64,000 nt of DNA, taken from NCBI GenBank assembly GCA_965224735.1, contig OZ245059.1:2542001-2606000 (forward strand). Reading direction: 5' to 3'. The translations under genes and the position numbers were made by a program. Below the pieces are notes generated by a model that searched no databases, was not told where the DNA came from, and was given only the letters and a program-made list of their open reading frames with translations. How positions within the stretch are numbered: position 1 is the first letter of the stretch; every line of letters begins with the position of its first letter. Source of the DNA: Robiginitomaculum_A sp036478535. GTDB lineage: Bacteria > Pseudomonadota > Alphaproteobacteria > Caulobacterales > Maricaulaceae. Below, one piece after another: positions 17,513-26,879 of the stretch.

Positions 17513-18133
17513 TTAGCGTGTTATGGCATGAGCCAATATATTGACCATAGTGGCACGGGCCGTGCTGGTGCCTGTATTGGTAATCTTATGCGGACGGTCT
17601 GCACGGTAACGCAAAGTTTCGCCAGCCTTACATCGCCAAACCTCATTGCCAATGCTAATTTCCAGTTCGCCCTCAAATACGCTTAAATTTTCTACGGATC
17701 CGTCTGGATGCGGAGAGCTTTCCAGTACACCGCCCGCCTCGGCCGTAAAATCATACCACTGGGTGTATTCAACCGTCGCTATCCAGCCAATAATGTGCAG
17801 CGTACATAATCCGTCTTCGCTTTGAATGAGAGGAATGTCCTGCCGTGATGCTTTTTGTACCAGTGCGCTGCTGTCTGGACTCAAGGACAATATATTTTCA
17901 ACTGATGTGCTCAAAGCCTGACTAAGGCGGGTTATTGTTGCCAACGTCGGATTGCTTTCGTTTTTTTCAATCTGGGAGATCATTGATTTAGCCACACCAG
18001 ATTGCTCTGATAAATCACCAAGCGAAAGCTTTCCAGCTTTACGCAAGCGCGTAATTGTCGTGCCCAACTGGGCGCTCATGGCGTTACAGTTGGCATTTTT
18101 TATACGTTTTCGTCGTGACATAGTTATATACAT
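17513..18133 (-). CDS. XRE-family transcriptional regulator with C-terminal cupin domain
   Basis: 206 residues. A helix-turn-helix at about residues 22-80 includes LSLGDLSEQSGVAKSMISQI and NPTLATITRLSQAL. A cupin sensor domain at about 110-195 includes GGVLESSPHPDGSVENLSVF and GETLRYRADRPHKI. Several in-frame ATGs (18133, 18121, 18079) leave the exact start open. The gene is transcribed away from cysG with 159 bases between them, and that space holds a perfect 20-bp palindrome. XRE-cupin proteins such as E. coli SutR control sulfur genes, so a local sulfur-assimilation regulator is a reasonable inference. The ligand is unknown. Confidence 0.85.
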   Translation of the reverse strand: MYITMSRRKRIKNANCNAMSAQLGTTITRLRKAGKLSLGDLSEQSGVAKSMISQIEKNESNPTLATITRLSQALSTSVENILSLSPDSSALVQKASRQDIPLIQSEDGLCTLHIIGWIATVEYTQWYDFTAEAGGVLESSPHPDGSVENLSVFEGELEISIGNEVWRCKAGETLRYRADRPHKITNTGTSTARATMVNILAHAITR

Positions 18134-18212
18134 ACGCGTTTTGCGTCCATTGATATAGCAAAATTCACAAGAATGAACCTGCCGAGAGCGCCAGTGTTCT
18201 TTATTTATATTA

Positions 18213-18232
18213 TCGTTCTATATATAGAACGA
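18213..18232. promoter_or_regulatory. Perfect 20-bp palindrome, candidate operator of the XRE-cupin regulator
   Basis: TCGTTCTATATATAGAACGA is its own reverse complement. It sits midway between the divergent regulator and cysG, 60 bases before the cysG ATG, in an AT-rich promoter region. A palindrome in this position fits a dimeric XRE regulator controlling both directions. Confidence 0.65.
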
Positions 18233-18292
18233 ATTAACTTGTAAATAAAAATATTTATAGTTATACGTACTTTTTAACAAACGAAACTTGAT

Positions 18293-19849
18293 ATGCGCTA
18301 TTTACCGATTCATATAGATTTACAAGATGTTGACATACTTATTGTCGGCGGCGGGCCTATGGCGGAGGCAAAACTGCGCACTTTGCTCACAACGCCTGCA
18401 CGGCTGTTTGTTATAGCGGACAGTATAAGCCAAAATATAAAAGACTGGGCCAAGGCAGGACAGCTTGTCTGGAAAAGGCGTGCCTTCTCGCCTGCCGACC
18501 TTGATGGCAAACAACTGGTTTATGTGGCCAGCAATGAGAACACACAAAACAAGGCGATCGCTAGTCTTGCAAAACAGCGCGGGCTTTTGGTCAATGTGGC
18601 AGACGATAAAACCGGGTCTAATTTTTTCTCACCTGCCATTATCGACCGAAACCCAGTGAGTGTCTCTATTGGCACGCAGGGGCAATCCCCTGGGATAGCT
18701 CGGTTGATAAAATCAGAAATCGAGGCGCTTTTACCTGCTAATTTGGGTCAAACAACCAAGTATTTGGGCGCCATTAGAAAGACGTTGCCAAAAAAGCGGT
18801 CACAATTTTCCAGTCGCTTCCGTTTTTGGAAGGCAATGTTTAAGAGGCAAAGCCTTGCGTCCTTATGCGCCCTTGACCAAATTGGCATAGAGGCCAAGGC
18901 GGAAGAGCATTTAAGCACCGATGCAGCCATTTTGCCCCAGAGCTGCCATCAGGGCCGGGTCACGCTGGTCGGCGGCGGCCCTGGCAATGCCGATTTACTA
19001 ACGCGGCAAGCGGCGCGCGCCTTGGAAACGGCGGATGTGATTGTTTATGACCGTCTTATTAGTCGGGCAGTATTAGCCCTAGGCCGCCGTGAAGCCGAAT
19101 ATATTTATGTGGGCAAAGAGCCAAACGGGCCTGCTACGCCCCAAGACGACATTAATGCCGTTCTCATAAAGCGCGCACAAGCTGGCCATCATGTGGTGCG
19201 TCTAAAAGGCGGTGATCCGCTTGTCTTTGGCCGCGCAGACGAGGAATTAGAGGCGCTAGAAAAAGGAAATATCTCATTTGATATTTATCCGGGCATTACA
19301 TCTGCCTCGGCCTCGGCTGCCTCTATTGGCTGCTCATTAACCACGCGCGGTGTCAACACAGCCTTAACCTTGCTCAGTGGTCATGATGCCAAAGGTTACG
19401 CTGATCACGACTGGGCCCAGCTAGCGCAGCCAGCGGTGCGCGCCGTCATTTATATGGGCCTGGGCGCGTCAAGCAGCATAAGAGCACAATTGCTCGCACA
19501 CGGCGCGCAGCCCAACACGCCAATAACCATAGTGGAAAATGCGTCTCTGCCCACACAAAAAATTATCAGCTCATCATTGGAAATGCTCAGCCTTGATATA
19601 AAGAATGGCCAGGTTACAGGCCCTGCCATTCTTATGCTTGGCTACGCGCCCAGACCATCAAGACTACCAGAAACACTACTGGCAAAAATACAAGAGAAAA
19701 ACCATGAATACCAAAAAGCGCATACTCCCCAAAAAACACAAGGGCAAAGGCCTGCAAGCCATAACTGCCAACGATTTACGCAGCGGCAAAGTCGTGTACC
19801 TGAACCCGCGCTTTCTTTGGACCAATCATCTTTCCAAGGCTTTGGTTAG
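18293..19849 (+). CDS. cysG: Siroheme synthase CysG (precorrin-2 dehydrogenase/ferrochelatase and uroporphyrinogen-III methyltransferase)
   Basis: It makes siroheme, the cofactor of the sulfite reductase encoded two genes downstream. Residues 1-150 are the NAD-dependent dehydrogenase/chelatase domain (VDILIVGGGPMAEAK, NVADDKTGSNFFSPAIIDR). Residues ~220-460 are the SAM-dependent methyltransferase (VTLVGGGPGNADLLT, VYDRLIS, VRLKGGDPLVFGR). The family normally ends shortly after GPAILMLGYA; here the frame runs about 55 codons further and overlaps the DUF2849 gene by 146 bases. That tail (KTQGQRPASHNCQRF) looks like out-of-frame DUF2849 sequence, so the natural stop may have been lost by mutation. 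Confidence 0.93.
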   Translation: MRYLPIHIDLQDVDILIVGGGPMAEAKLRTLLTTPARLFVIADSISQNIKDWAKAGQLVWKRRAFSPADLDGKQLVYVASNENTQNKAIASLAKQRGLLVNVADDKTGSNFFSPAIIDRNPVSVSIGTQGQSPGIARLIKSEIEALLPANLGQTTKYLGAIRKTLPKKRSQFSSRFRFWKAMFKRQSLASLCALDQIGIEAKAEEHLSTDAAILPQSCHQGRVTLVGGGPGNADLLTRQAARALETADVIVYDRLISRAVLALGRREAEYIYVGKEPNGPATPQDDINAVLIKRAQAGHHVVRLKGGDPLVFGRADEELEALEKGNISFDIYPGITSASASAASIGCSLTTRGVNTALTLLSGHDAKGYADHDWAQLAQPAVRAVIYMGLGASSSIRAQLLAHGAQPNTPITIVENASLPTQKIISSSLEMLSLDIKNGQVTGPAILMLGYAPRPSRLPETLLAKIQEKNHEYQKAHTPQKTQGQRPASHNCQRFTQRQSRVPEPALSLDQSSFQGFG

Positions 19850-20054
19850 CGACGAGGCTAGCCTAATCAAGAAAATGCAGCAGGTCGCCAATCGTGACGA
19901 TAAAAACAATCTAGTTGTAGGTGTTTATATGATTGATATAGACACAACCTCAAAATTACCGACAAGATATCGCGAAAAGTTTCGTATGCAGGGGCCAAGC
20001 TATAACCCTGGAAAATTGATAGAGTCTGGAAACTTGAAAAAGTTTGGAGGGTAA
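19704..20054 (+). CDS. DUF2849 family protein of the sulfur-assimilation operon
   Basis: 116 residues from the ATG at 19704. LQAITANDLRSGKVVYLN is the hallmark of DUF2849, a small protein of unknown biochemical role that sits between siroheme synthase and sulfite/nitrite reductase in many alphaproteobacteria. It overlaps the extended end of cysG in another frame; its own conserved sequence shows it is the coding frame there. The stop is directly followed by the cysI start. Confidence 0.88.
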   Translation: MNTKKRILPKKHKGKGLQAITANDLRSGKVVYLNPRFLWTNHLSKALVSDEASLIKKMQQVANRDDKNNLVVGVYMIDIDTTSKLPTRYREKFRMQGPSYNPGKLIESGNLKKFGG

Positions 20055-20055
20055 T

Positions 20056-21723
20056 ATGTACCGATATGATGAATTTGATCATGAATTTGTGCAAGCAAGA
20101 ACCAAACAGTTTCGCAAGCAAATAAAACGCCGACTCGCCGGCTCTCTGAGTGAAGATCAGTTTAAACCCTTGCGCCTTATGAACGGGCTTTATCTTCAAT
20201 TACACGCTTATATGCTTAGAATTGCTATTCCTTACGGCACATTTTCCGCGCGGCAAATGCATAAACTCGCGGGTATTGCCGATAAATATGATCGCGGCTA
20301 TGGGCATTTTACCACGCGGCAAAACATTCAATATAACTGGCCAAAGTTAGAAGCCGTAGCAGATATTTTAGATGATTTGGCGGAGGTTGAAATGCACGCT
20401 ATTCAAACATCGGGCAATTGCATTCGCAACACCACTTCGGATCCGTGGGCGGGCGCTTGTAATGATGAAATAGAAGACCCCAGGCCCACCGCCGAACTGG
20501 TTCGGCAATGGTCTAGTCTGCACCCTGAATTTACGTTTTTGCCGCGAAAGTTTAAAATTGCCGTTATCGGCGCTAAAAAAGACCGCGCCGCTATAAAAGT
20601 CCACGATATCGGATTGCAGATTGTTAAAAACAAAACGGGTAATATTGGCTATAAAGTTTTTGTCGGCGGTGGCCTTGGCCGTACCCCGATATTGGGACAA
20701 GAACTGCGTGCTTATCTGCCGCGTGCTGAATTATTGCCTTATCTGGAAGCAATTATGCGCGTCTATAACCGCTATGGCCGCCGGGATAATAAATACAAAG
20801 CCCGCATAAAAATACTGGTGCAGGAAACGGGTATCGATCATTTTAAATCTGAGGTGAGCAAAGAATATACTAATTTAAAACCGTCAGATATTGCTGTGTC
20901 TCCTGAAGAAATAGCCCGCATTAACGCTTATTTTGCCGCGCCAGGTTTTGAAAATCTTGGCACTATTGACCCTGATATAAATGGCGGCTTTGAGCAAGCG
21001 CGGCGCAGCGATAAAGGGTTTGCAAGCTGGGCAAATATCAATCTCGCCACCCACAAAATCAAAGGCTATGCGATTGTTAATATTTCTCTCAAACCAAAAG
21101 ACGGCGCGCCTGGAGATATATCGTCGGCGCAAATGCGGGCGGTTGCTGATCTTGCGCAAACATATTCTTTCGGGGAAATTCGCGCCACACATGAACAAAA
21201 CCTTGTTTTTGCCCATGTCAAAAAAACCGATCTTTATGCCCTCTATAATGGCCTTAAAACGGTGAAGTTAACGGACAGCAATATTGGCCTTATCACAGAC
21301 ATTATTTGCTGCCCCGGCATGGATTATTGCGCGCTAGCAACCGCCCGTTCAATTCCCGTATCACAAGCGATTTGGCAGCGTTTTTCTGACCCTGAAAGAC
21401 AGCGAGTTATTGGCGAGATGAAAATAAAAATATCTGGATGTATCAATGCATGTGGTCATCATCATGTTGGGCATATCGGTATATTGGGACTGGAAAAAAA
21501 TGGTGTTGAATTTTACCAACTAAAACTCGGCGGTGATGCGAGCGAAACATCCCGCCTTGGCGATATTACGGGGCCTGGGTTTTCACACGATGCGCTGATC
21601 GACGCACTCGATAATATGGTGGCGCTTTATTTGAAGCAGCGCAAAAAACACGAACGATTTGTGGATACTTACCGCAGAATTGGCGTGGCTCCGTTTAAGG
21701 AGGTACTTTATGCCACTCATTAG
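20056..21723 (+). CDS. cysI: Sulfite reductase hemoprotein (siroheme, 4Fe-4S), CysI-like
   Basis: 555 residues from the ATG at 20056, with GGAGGG just upstream. Two ferredoxin-like halves and siroheme domains are visible. HFTTRQNIQYNW and SGNCIRNTTSDPWAG lie in the N-terminal half. The cluster ligands sit in CCPGMDYCALA and SGCINACGHHHVGHIG near residues 415-480. The enzyme reduces sulfite to sulfide. Nitrite reductases look alike, but the neighbours cysG and cysH favour sulfite. It overlaps the next gene by 14 bases. Confidence 0.9.
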   Translation: MYRYDEFDHEFVQARTKQFRKQIKRRLAGSLSEDQFKPLRLMNGLYLQLHAYMLRIAIPYGTFSARQMHKLAGIADKYDRGYGHFTTRQNIQYNWPKLEAVADILDDLAEVEMHAIQTSGNCIRNTTSDPWAGACNDEIEDPRPTAELVRQWSSLHPEFTFLPRKFKIAVIGAKKDRAAIKVHDIGLQIVKNKTGNIGYKVFVGGGLGRTPILGQELRAYLPRAELLPYLEAIMRVYNRYGRRDNKYKARIKILVQETGIDHFKSEVSKEYTNLKPSDIAVSPEEIARINAYFAAPGFENLGTIDPDINGGFEQARRSDKGFASWANINLATHKIKGYAIVNISLKPKDGAPGDISSAQMRAVADLAQTYSFGEIRATHEQNLVFAHVKKTDLYALYNGLKTVKLTDSNIGLITDIICCPGMDYCALATARSIPVSQAIWQRFSDPERQRVIGEMKIKISGCINACGHHHVGHIGILGLEKNGVEFYQLKLGGDASETSRLGDITGPGFSHDALIDALDNMVALYLKQRKKHERFVDTYRRIGVAPFKEVLYATH

Positions 21724-22888
21724 AAATGGCCGCGTCCATGATCAGATAAAAACTGAACACCCATATTTAGAGACCTTTTTGGCCAGCAATGATGCTAGTT
21801 CGGTTCGCTTATCGCCTGAAGTCGATTTAAATAAACTGGCACCTCAACTTACCCAGCTTAAGACAATTGAGATTGAATTTCCAAGCTTCGCCGATGGGCG
21901 CGGATTTTCAATCGCGCGGCAATTGCGGCGTCAATTTCAATATAAAGGTGATCTCATCGCCTCTGGGCCACTCATTCCCGATCAATACAGTTTTGCCCTA
22001 CAATGCGGTTTCGATGCGGTTAATGTTGACCCATTAACATTTGAACAGCAATCGCAATCAGAATGGCGCGCGGCGCTTGATGATTTTCAATTGAGTTATC
22101 AAAAAGGTTATTCGGCACTCAATGGCCCGGCTCAGAATATATTTGCGGCACGCGCTGCAAAGCGCGCCGAGTCCCTGCCGCAAAAATATGTCGGTTTGTC
22201 AGCTGAAGCTGCCTTAGAAAGGGCTTTAAAAGTTGATTTTTGCGGCGCCATCACGCTCGCCTCCTCGGTGGGTATTGATAGCGCGGTACTTTTACATATG
22301 GTATCAAGAATAGATAAGAACTTACCGGTGTTGTTTTTGGAAACAGGCAAGCATTTCGAAGAAACCTTGGCTTATCGAGATCTGCTGATAAGAACCTTGG
22401 GGCTAACAAATTTTCAAAATATCAAACCAGATAGTATAGAACTGGCCAAGGAAGACCCAGACGGACTTCTAAATCAAGTTGACAAAAATGCCTGTTGCGC
22501 TTTGCGAAAAGTTCGCCCGCTGGACACGCATGTTCGCAGGTTTAAAACGCGAATCACGGGCCGAAAGCGGTTTCAAACACCGGATCGTGCCCATATTGAA
22601 ATATTGGAAGCTGACAGCAGTCAAATAAAACTTAACCCGCTTGCCTATTGGAGCGCGAAAGATATTACAGGCTATATGCATAAGCATGACCTGCCGCCGC
22701 ATCCTTTATTAACATTTGGTTTCAAATCTGTTGGCTGCGCGCCGTGCACGACAAAAGTCGAAGAGGGTGAAGACCCAAGAGCTGGCCGTTGGCGTAGCTC
22801 CGATAAAACCGAGTGCGGCATACATTTTATAGACGGAAAATGGGTGCGCACGAACCAACCTCCAACCATTTTTGGTGATTATATATAA
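21710..22888 (+). CDS. cysH: DUF934-CysH fusion: assimilatory APS/PAPS reductase
   Basis: 392 residues from the ATG at 21710 with AAGGAGGT upstream. The first ~130 residues are a DUF934 domain (IEIEFPSFADGRGFSIARQL, GPLIPDQYSFALQCGFDA), usually a separate gene in sulfur operons. From about residue 160 comes the reductase: SSVGIDSAVLLHM in the PP-loop region, FLETGKHFEET, and the four cluster cysteines in NACCALRKVRPL and GCAPCT. Those cysteines mark the 4Fe-4S type that reduces adenylylsulfate (APS). The C-terminal ECGIH carries the catalytic Cys. The DUF934 half may help electron supply to sulfite reductase; that is inference. Confidence 0.9.
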   Translation: MPLIRNGRVHDQIKTEHPYLETFLASNDASSVRLSPEVDLNKLAPQLTQLKTIEIEFPSFADGRGFSIARQLRRQFQYKGDLIASGPLIPDQYSFALQCGFDAVNVDPLTFEQQSQSEWRAALDDFQLSYQKGYSALNGPAQNIFAARAAKRAESLPQKYVGLSAEAALERALKVDFCGAITLASSVGIDSAVLLHMVSRIDKNLPVLFLETGKHFEETLAYRDLLIRTLGLTNFQNIKPDSIELAKEDPDGLLNQVDKNACCALRKVRPLDTHVRRFKTRITGRKRFQTPDRAHIEILEADSSQIKLNPLAYWSAKDITGYMHKHDLPPHPLLTFGFKSVGCAPCTTKVEEGEDPRAGRWRSSDKTECGIHFIDGKWVRTNQPPTIFGDYI

Positions 22889-22946
22889 ATACTGATGATG
22901 GGGTTTAGGTTCTGTTTCAGAAGCCTGGTTTTAAATGGCGGTGCTC

Positions 22947-23165
22947 TTATCGCCCGGTTTTAAATCCAAACAAATTAACTAAATGGACAATAAGCATGAA
23001 GGTTGTGGCAAGACAGGCCATAGCAATAAGGCTCCACGGCACCATGCGCGGTTCGAGCTTTTCATGCACGTTGGTATGACGGGCATAACTATAGGCACCT
23101 ACCACAAGAAAAGACAAGGTCGCCATAAAGGTAAAGAGAATTTCATGTGTTATGAACCCGCTCAT
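22947..23165 (-). CDS. Small two-helix membrane protein
   Basis: 72 residues with two clear hydrophobic segments (ILFTFMATLSFLVVGAYSY and WSLIAMACLATTFMLIVHLV) separated by a charged loop. AGAGG lies five bases before the ATG, which supports a real gene. The C-terminus FGFKTGR is basic. I do not recognise a family. It ends convergently with the cys operon. Confidence 0.6.
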   Translation of the reverse strand: MSGFITHEILFTFMATLSFLVVGAYSYARHTNVHEKLEPRMVPWSLIAMACLATTFMLIVHLVNLFGFKTGR

Positions 23166-23208
23166 TTTTCCTCTTTATATAAAGTTAGAATGTTTATATA
23201 AGCGCGCT

Positions 23209-24675
23209 TTATTTTGCTGCAAGATGCTTGCTCTTTTCTTCTTCTTTTTCGAAGTTTTCGAGAGCCTCTTTTCCTGCATGATGTGTTTTGCGCCATTTGG
23301 TCGGCGCCGTGATATATTCATGCCAAGCAATGAGTACGGATGGGAAAAATAAAAACCAATAGAATGGCATCAGGAAAACATATTTTATAAGGTGCTTTCG
23401 CCCTGCTTTTACGGCGCCAACAAACCCGATCAATAGCGCCGAGCTATAGCCTAATCCTATAAAGAAAAATAGCAAGAAGGTACTATCGGTAGGGGCGCGT
23501 AAATTATGCAAAATAAGCACGGCGTGTACTATCAAGCTTGGTACATGTAAAAGCGATAAAACCAAGGGAGCGCCGATGGTTATAGGCAGTGATAAAAAAC
23601 AGGAAATTCTGCTCTTCCATGTATAAACGCTTTTATCGGGCGCCGTTTTATGGCGACGGGTATGCACGGCTCCAGTTTGGATAAAACCTTTGAGCCATCT
23701 TGATCGTTGGGCTGTCCAATCTTTTACTGTGCTGACGATTTCTTCTTGTGTCCCATATCCGATTGTTCCTATCTTGGCGCGCTTGCCATTTATGCTCAGC
23801 GCATTAATTTTGAAACTCAGATCAGCGTCCTCTGTGACATTATAGCAATCCCATCCACCCGCTCTGTCCAATATATCGCGGCGAATATGGTTGCTGGTGC
23901 CGCCCAAGGTAAAGGGCAGGCCTATCCTAGCAAGCCCTGGGTTCCACACTTCAAACAAAGCAGCATATTCAAGCCCAAACAAATGTGTGAGCCAATTGGT
24001 ATCATCATTATGAAAACTAAGCGGTGCTTGCACGCCCGCGAGGTGCTTATCGTTTTCAAACGCGATAGCCGCAGCTTTAAGCTGATAGGGGTGCGGTCTG
24101 TCTTCCGCGTCATAGATGGTGACAATCTCGCCAATAAGGTGCGGGGGAACAGCAACCAGTGCTTTGTTGAGCGCCTTTGGTTTTGTACGCGGAAAACTGG
24201 GCGCGGTTTCAAAAAGACGAAAGGGCGGGTGCAAATAGCGCCGAACGTTGCGTATGGTTTCCATATCATCGGCCTCGGTAATCATGATGATATCTAGCCT
24301 GTCTTTGGGATAATCGAAATTATCCAGCGCCGCCATAAGCGCGCGCACCATATGGGCTTCTTTATATATAGGAACAAGGATTGTGTAGCGCGGCCATATC
24401 TTGGGCCTATGATATTTTTCGCCTAATGAATGACGCGGTTTTAAAAAGACAGCCAGACAGACCACGATTAAACGCAGGCTTACCATAAGCAGTATAAACA
24501 CACTGACACCGTATTGAAGACTATACAAAGTAGGCTGAATTATATGGGGTAAGAGTAAAGAAGCGGCAATACATGCGGTCAGAAAACCAATGAAAAGTAA
24601 GCGTGAGAACACACACATAGCCGCTCTGCGAGCCGACCATGGTGAAGTTTCATCCCTGAACTTCCCCTCGTCCAT
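23209..24675 (-). CDS. Membrane-bound family 2 glycosyltransferase (cellulose-synthase-like)
   Basis: 488 residues. Two N-terminal transmembrane segments (about 24-44 and 52-76), a cytoplasmic GT-A domain, and three C-terminal membrane segments. Catalytic signs are ITEADD, IYDAEDRP (DXD), TEDADLSFKI and the QRSRWLKG motif, which is the Q(Q/R)XRW signature of processive beta-glycan synthases. It probably polymerises or extrudes an extracellular polysaccharide; the sugar is unknown. No bcsB-type partner is nearby. Confidence 0.85.
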   Translation of the reverse strand: MDEGKFRDETSPWSARRAAMCVFSRLLFIGFLTACIAASLLLPHIIQPTLYSLQYGVSVFILLMVSLRLIVVCLAVFLKPRHSLGEKYHRPKIWPRYTILVPIYKEAHMVRALMAALDNFDYPKDRLDIIMITEADDMETIRNVRRYLHPPFRLFETAPSFPRTKPKALNKALVAVPPHLIGEIVTIYDAEDRPHPYQLKAAAIAFENDKHLAGVQAPLSFHNDDTNWLTHLFGLEYAALFEVWNPGLARIGLPFTLGGTSNHIRRDILDRAGGWDCYNVTEDADLSFKINALSINGKRAKIGTIGYGTQEEIVSTVKDWTAQRSRWLKGFIQTGAVHTRRHKTAPDKSVYTWKSRISCFLSLPITIGAPLVLSLLHVPSLIVHAVLILHNLRAPTDSTFLLFFFIGLGYSSALLIGFVGAVKAGRKHLIKYVFLMPFYWFLFFPSVLIAWHEYITAPTKWRKTHHAGKEALENFEKEEEKSKHLAAK

Positions 24676-24726
24676 GCCCTGTATAGACTCGTAAGTTCAA
24701 AAATGAAAATGAATTCTTAAACAGGA

Positions 24727-26532
24727 TTATCCGTCATCCATTTTAAGGGCGGCAATGAAGGCCTCTTGCGGAATGGTGACTTGACCAAATTGGCGCATTT
24801 TCTTTTTGCCCTTCTTTTGTTTGTCGAGCAATTTGCGCTTACGGGACGCATCGCCCCCATAACATTTTGCCGTCACATCTTTGCGCATAGCAGCAATGGT
24901 TTCGCGGGCAATCACCTTGCCGCCTATTGCAGCCTGAACAGGAATTTTAAACAGATGCCGAGGGATAAGGTCTTTTAGGCGTTCACACATTTGCCGCCCG
25001 CGGCTCTCTGCCCGGCTTCTGTGCACCAGCATAGAGAGCGCATCAACCGGGTCGCCATTGACTAAAATACTCATTTTAACAAGATCACCCACGCGCACGC
25101 TAATAGGCTGATAATCAAAACTGGCATAGCCTTTAGAGATGGATTTAAGCCGGTCATAAAAATCAAACACCACCTCGTTGAGCGGCAATTCGTAAACAAT
25201 CATCGCCCGGCTGCCGACATAGGACAAATCTTTCTGAACCCCGCGCCTGTCTTGGCAAAGCTTGATAATCCCGCCCAGATACTCATCAGGGCTAAGAATT
25301 GTCGCTGTAATCCATGGCTCATGGATTTCTTCTATTTTCATAACGTCTGGCATATCAGCTGGGTTATGGAGAAACTCTTCACTGCCATTTTTTAGCTTAA
25401 GCGTATAAACAACACTGGGCGCGGTAGTGATAAGATTGAGGTCAAATTCTCGCTCAAGCCGCTCTTGGATAATTTCCAAATGCAAAAGCCCTAAAAACCC
25501 GCAACGAAACCCAAAGCCAAGCGCTGCCGATGTTTCCATCTCAAAACTAAAGCTGGCATCATTAAGACGAAGCCGGCCAACAGCGGCGCGCAGGTCCTCA
25601 AAATCTGCCGCGTCAACCGGGAAAATACCACAAAACACAACGGGCTGTACGGGCTTAAATCCAGGCAGACTCTCCTTGCACGGGCGTTTATCATCGGTTA
25701 TCGTGTCGCCAACGGCAGCGTCCGCGACTTCTTTAATGCTCGCCGTTAAAAAGCCAACCTCGCCAGGGCCAAGAGTTTCAATATCTTCAGGCTTAGGCCG
25801 AAATACGCCAATTTTATCGACTGTGTATGTAGCGCCAAAATTCATCATACGAATGCGCTTGCCTTTTTTAATCTCCCCGTCAATAACGCGAAACAGCACC
25901 ACAACCCCCATATAGGTATCATACCAAGCATCAACCAAAAGCGCTTTTAAGGGCGCGTCTTTATCGCCGTGGCTGGGCGCAGGCAGGCGCGTGATAATGG
26001 CCTCTAATGTCTCTTTAATGCCAATGCCTGATTTGGCGGACGTTTCTATGGCGTCAGATGCGTCTAGCCCTATAACATCTTCAATCTGTGTTTTCACCCG
26101 TTGGCAATCAGCAGCTGGCAAATCAATTTTATTCAAAATTGGCACAATTTCATGGTCGTGTTCTATGGCTTGATAAACATTGGCAAGTGTTTGCGCTTCC
26201 ACGCCCTGAGAGGCGTCCACAACCAAAAGAGAGCCTTCACATGCAGAGAGAGACCGCGAAACTTCATAGGCAAAATCCACATGCCCAGGTGTGTCCATCA
26301 AATTAAGAACATATGTTTCCCCGTCATCCGCCTTATAGTCAAGACGCACGGTTTGGGCTTTGATAGTAATGCCGCGCTCGCGCTCAATATCCATATTATC
26401 AAGGACTTGTTCGCTCATCTCGCGGTCAGTGAGCCCGCCCGTGAAATGAATGAGACGGTCAGCCAAAGTGGACTTGCCATGATCAATATGGGCGACGATA
26501 GAAAAATTACGAATGTTCGCGAGTTTGCTCAT
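24727..26532 (-). CDS. lepA: Elongation factor 4 (LepA), ribosomal back-translocation GTPase
   Basis: 601 residues, normal length. The GTPase motifs are intact: G1 AHIDHGKST, G3 DTPGHVDF, G4 NKIDLPAAD. The LepA-specific C-terminal domain ends with ASRKRKLLDKQKKGKKKMRQFG. It acts on stalled or pre-translocated ribosomes. It stands alone here; the upstream region 26533-26879 has no clear gene. Confidence 0.98.
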   Translation of the reverse strand: MSKLANIRNFSIVAHIDHGKSTLADRLIHFTGGLTDREMSEQVLDNMDIERERGITIKAQTVRLDYKADDGETYVLNLMDTPGHVDFAYEVSRSLSACEGSLLVVDASQGVEAQTLANVYQAIEHDHEIVPILNKIDLPAADCQRVKTQIEDVIGLDASDAIETSAKSGIGIKETLEAIITRLPAPSHGDKDAPLKALLVDAWYDTYMGVVVLFRVIDGEIKKGKRIRMMNFGATYTVDKIGVFRPKPEDIETLGPGEVGFLTASIKEVADAAVGDTITDDKRPCKESLPGFKPVQPVVFCGIFPVDAADFEDLRAAVGRLRLNDASFSFEMETSAALGFGFRCGFLGLLHLEIIQERLEREFDLNLITTAPSVVYTLKLKNGSEEFLHNPADMPDVMKIEEIHEPWITATILSPDEYLGGIIKLCQDRRGVQKDLSYVGSRAMIVYELPLNEVVFDFYDRLKSISKGYASFDYQPISVRVGDLVKMSILVNGDPVDALSMLVHRSRAESRGRQMCERLKDLIPRHLFKIPVQAAIGGKVIARETIAAMRKDVTAKCYGGDASRKRKLLDKQKKGKKKMRQFGQVTIPQEAFIAALKMDDG

Positions 26533-26879
26533 TGCGCTTCTCTATAGTACTGTGCGCGCCATGCAAGTCCCAAAGTGCGCCAGAGCCTTTTGTGATCCGC
26601 TCATCCCCTAGCTCCCCTCTACGGGGGAATGAATGGCAGGGTGGCAAAATCATGGGTGGTTAAAAAACTTATTCACGGGTTTTTCTTCTATATCCTGTGT
26701 GTTGCCGCCAGTTTGAAAACTTTTTTCCCGTGTTTGCCTTTGTGCCTATTGTGCATATATGAATTTAAACACGCGGACATCTTTATGCTGGGCACTGGAT
26801 TGCTATTTTGCGGCCAAATTAACCAGAAATTTTCTAGGAGTTATGTTCGGCAGGGTTTTCACATAAATAAGGAAATCAG
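26533..26879. other. Gene-poor stretch between lepA and the lysis cassette
   Basis: About 350 bases. It must contain the lepA promoter on the minus strand and a promoter for the lysis cassette on the plus strand, but I see no strong consensus. CCCCTCTACGGGGG near 26616 is a short inverted repeat. A plus-strand 84-codon frame (26629-26883) is hydrophobic and Cys-rich and ends in an ATGA overlap with the next gene, but it lacks a ribosome-binding site and a recognisable family; I do not call it a gene. Confidence 0.4.

Noticed and set aside
23707..24297. 196-codon frame opposite the glycosyltransferase
   Set aside because: Shadow of the conserved GT2 catalytic domain.
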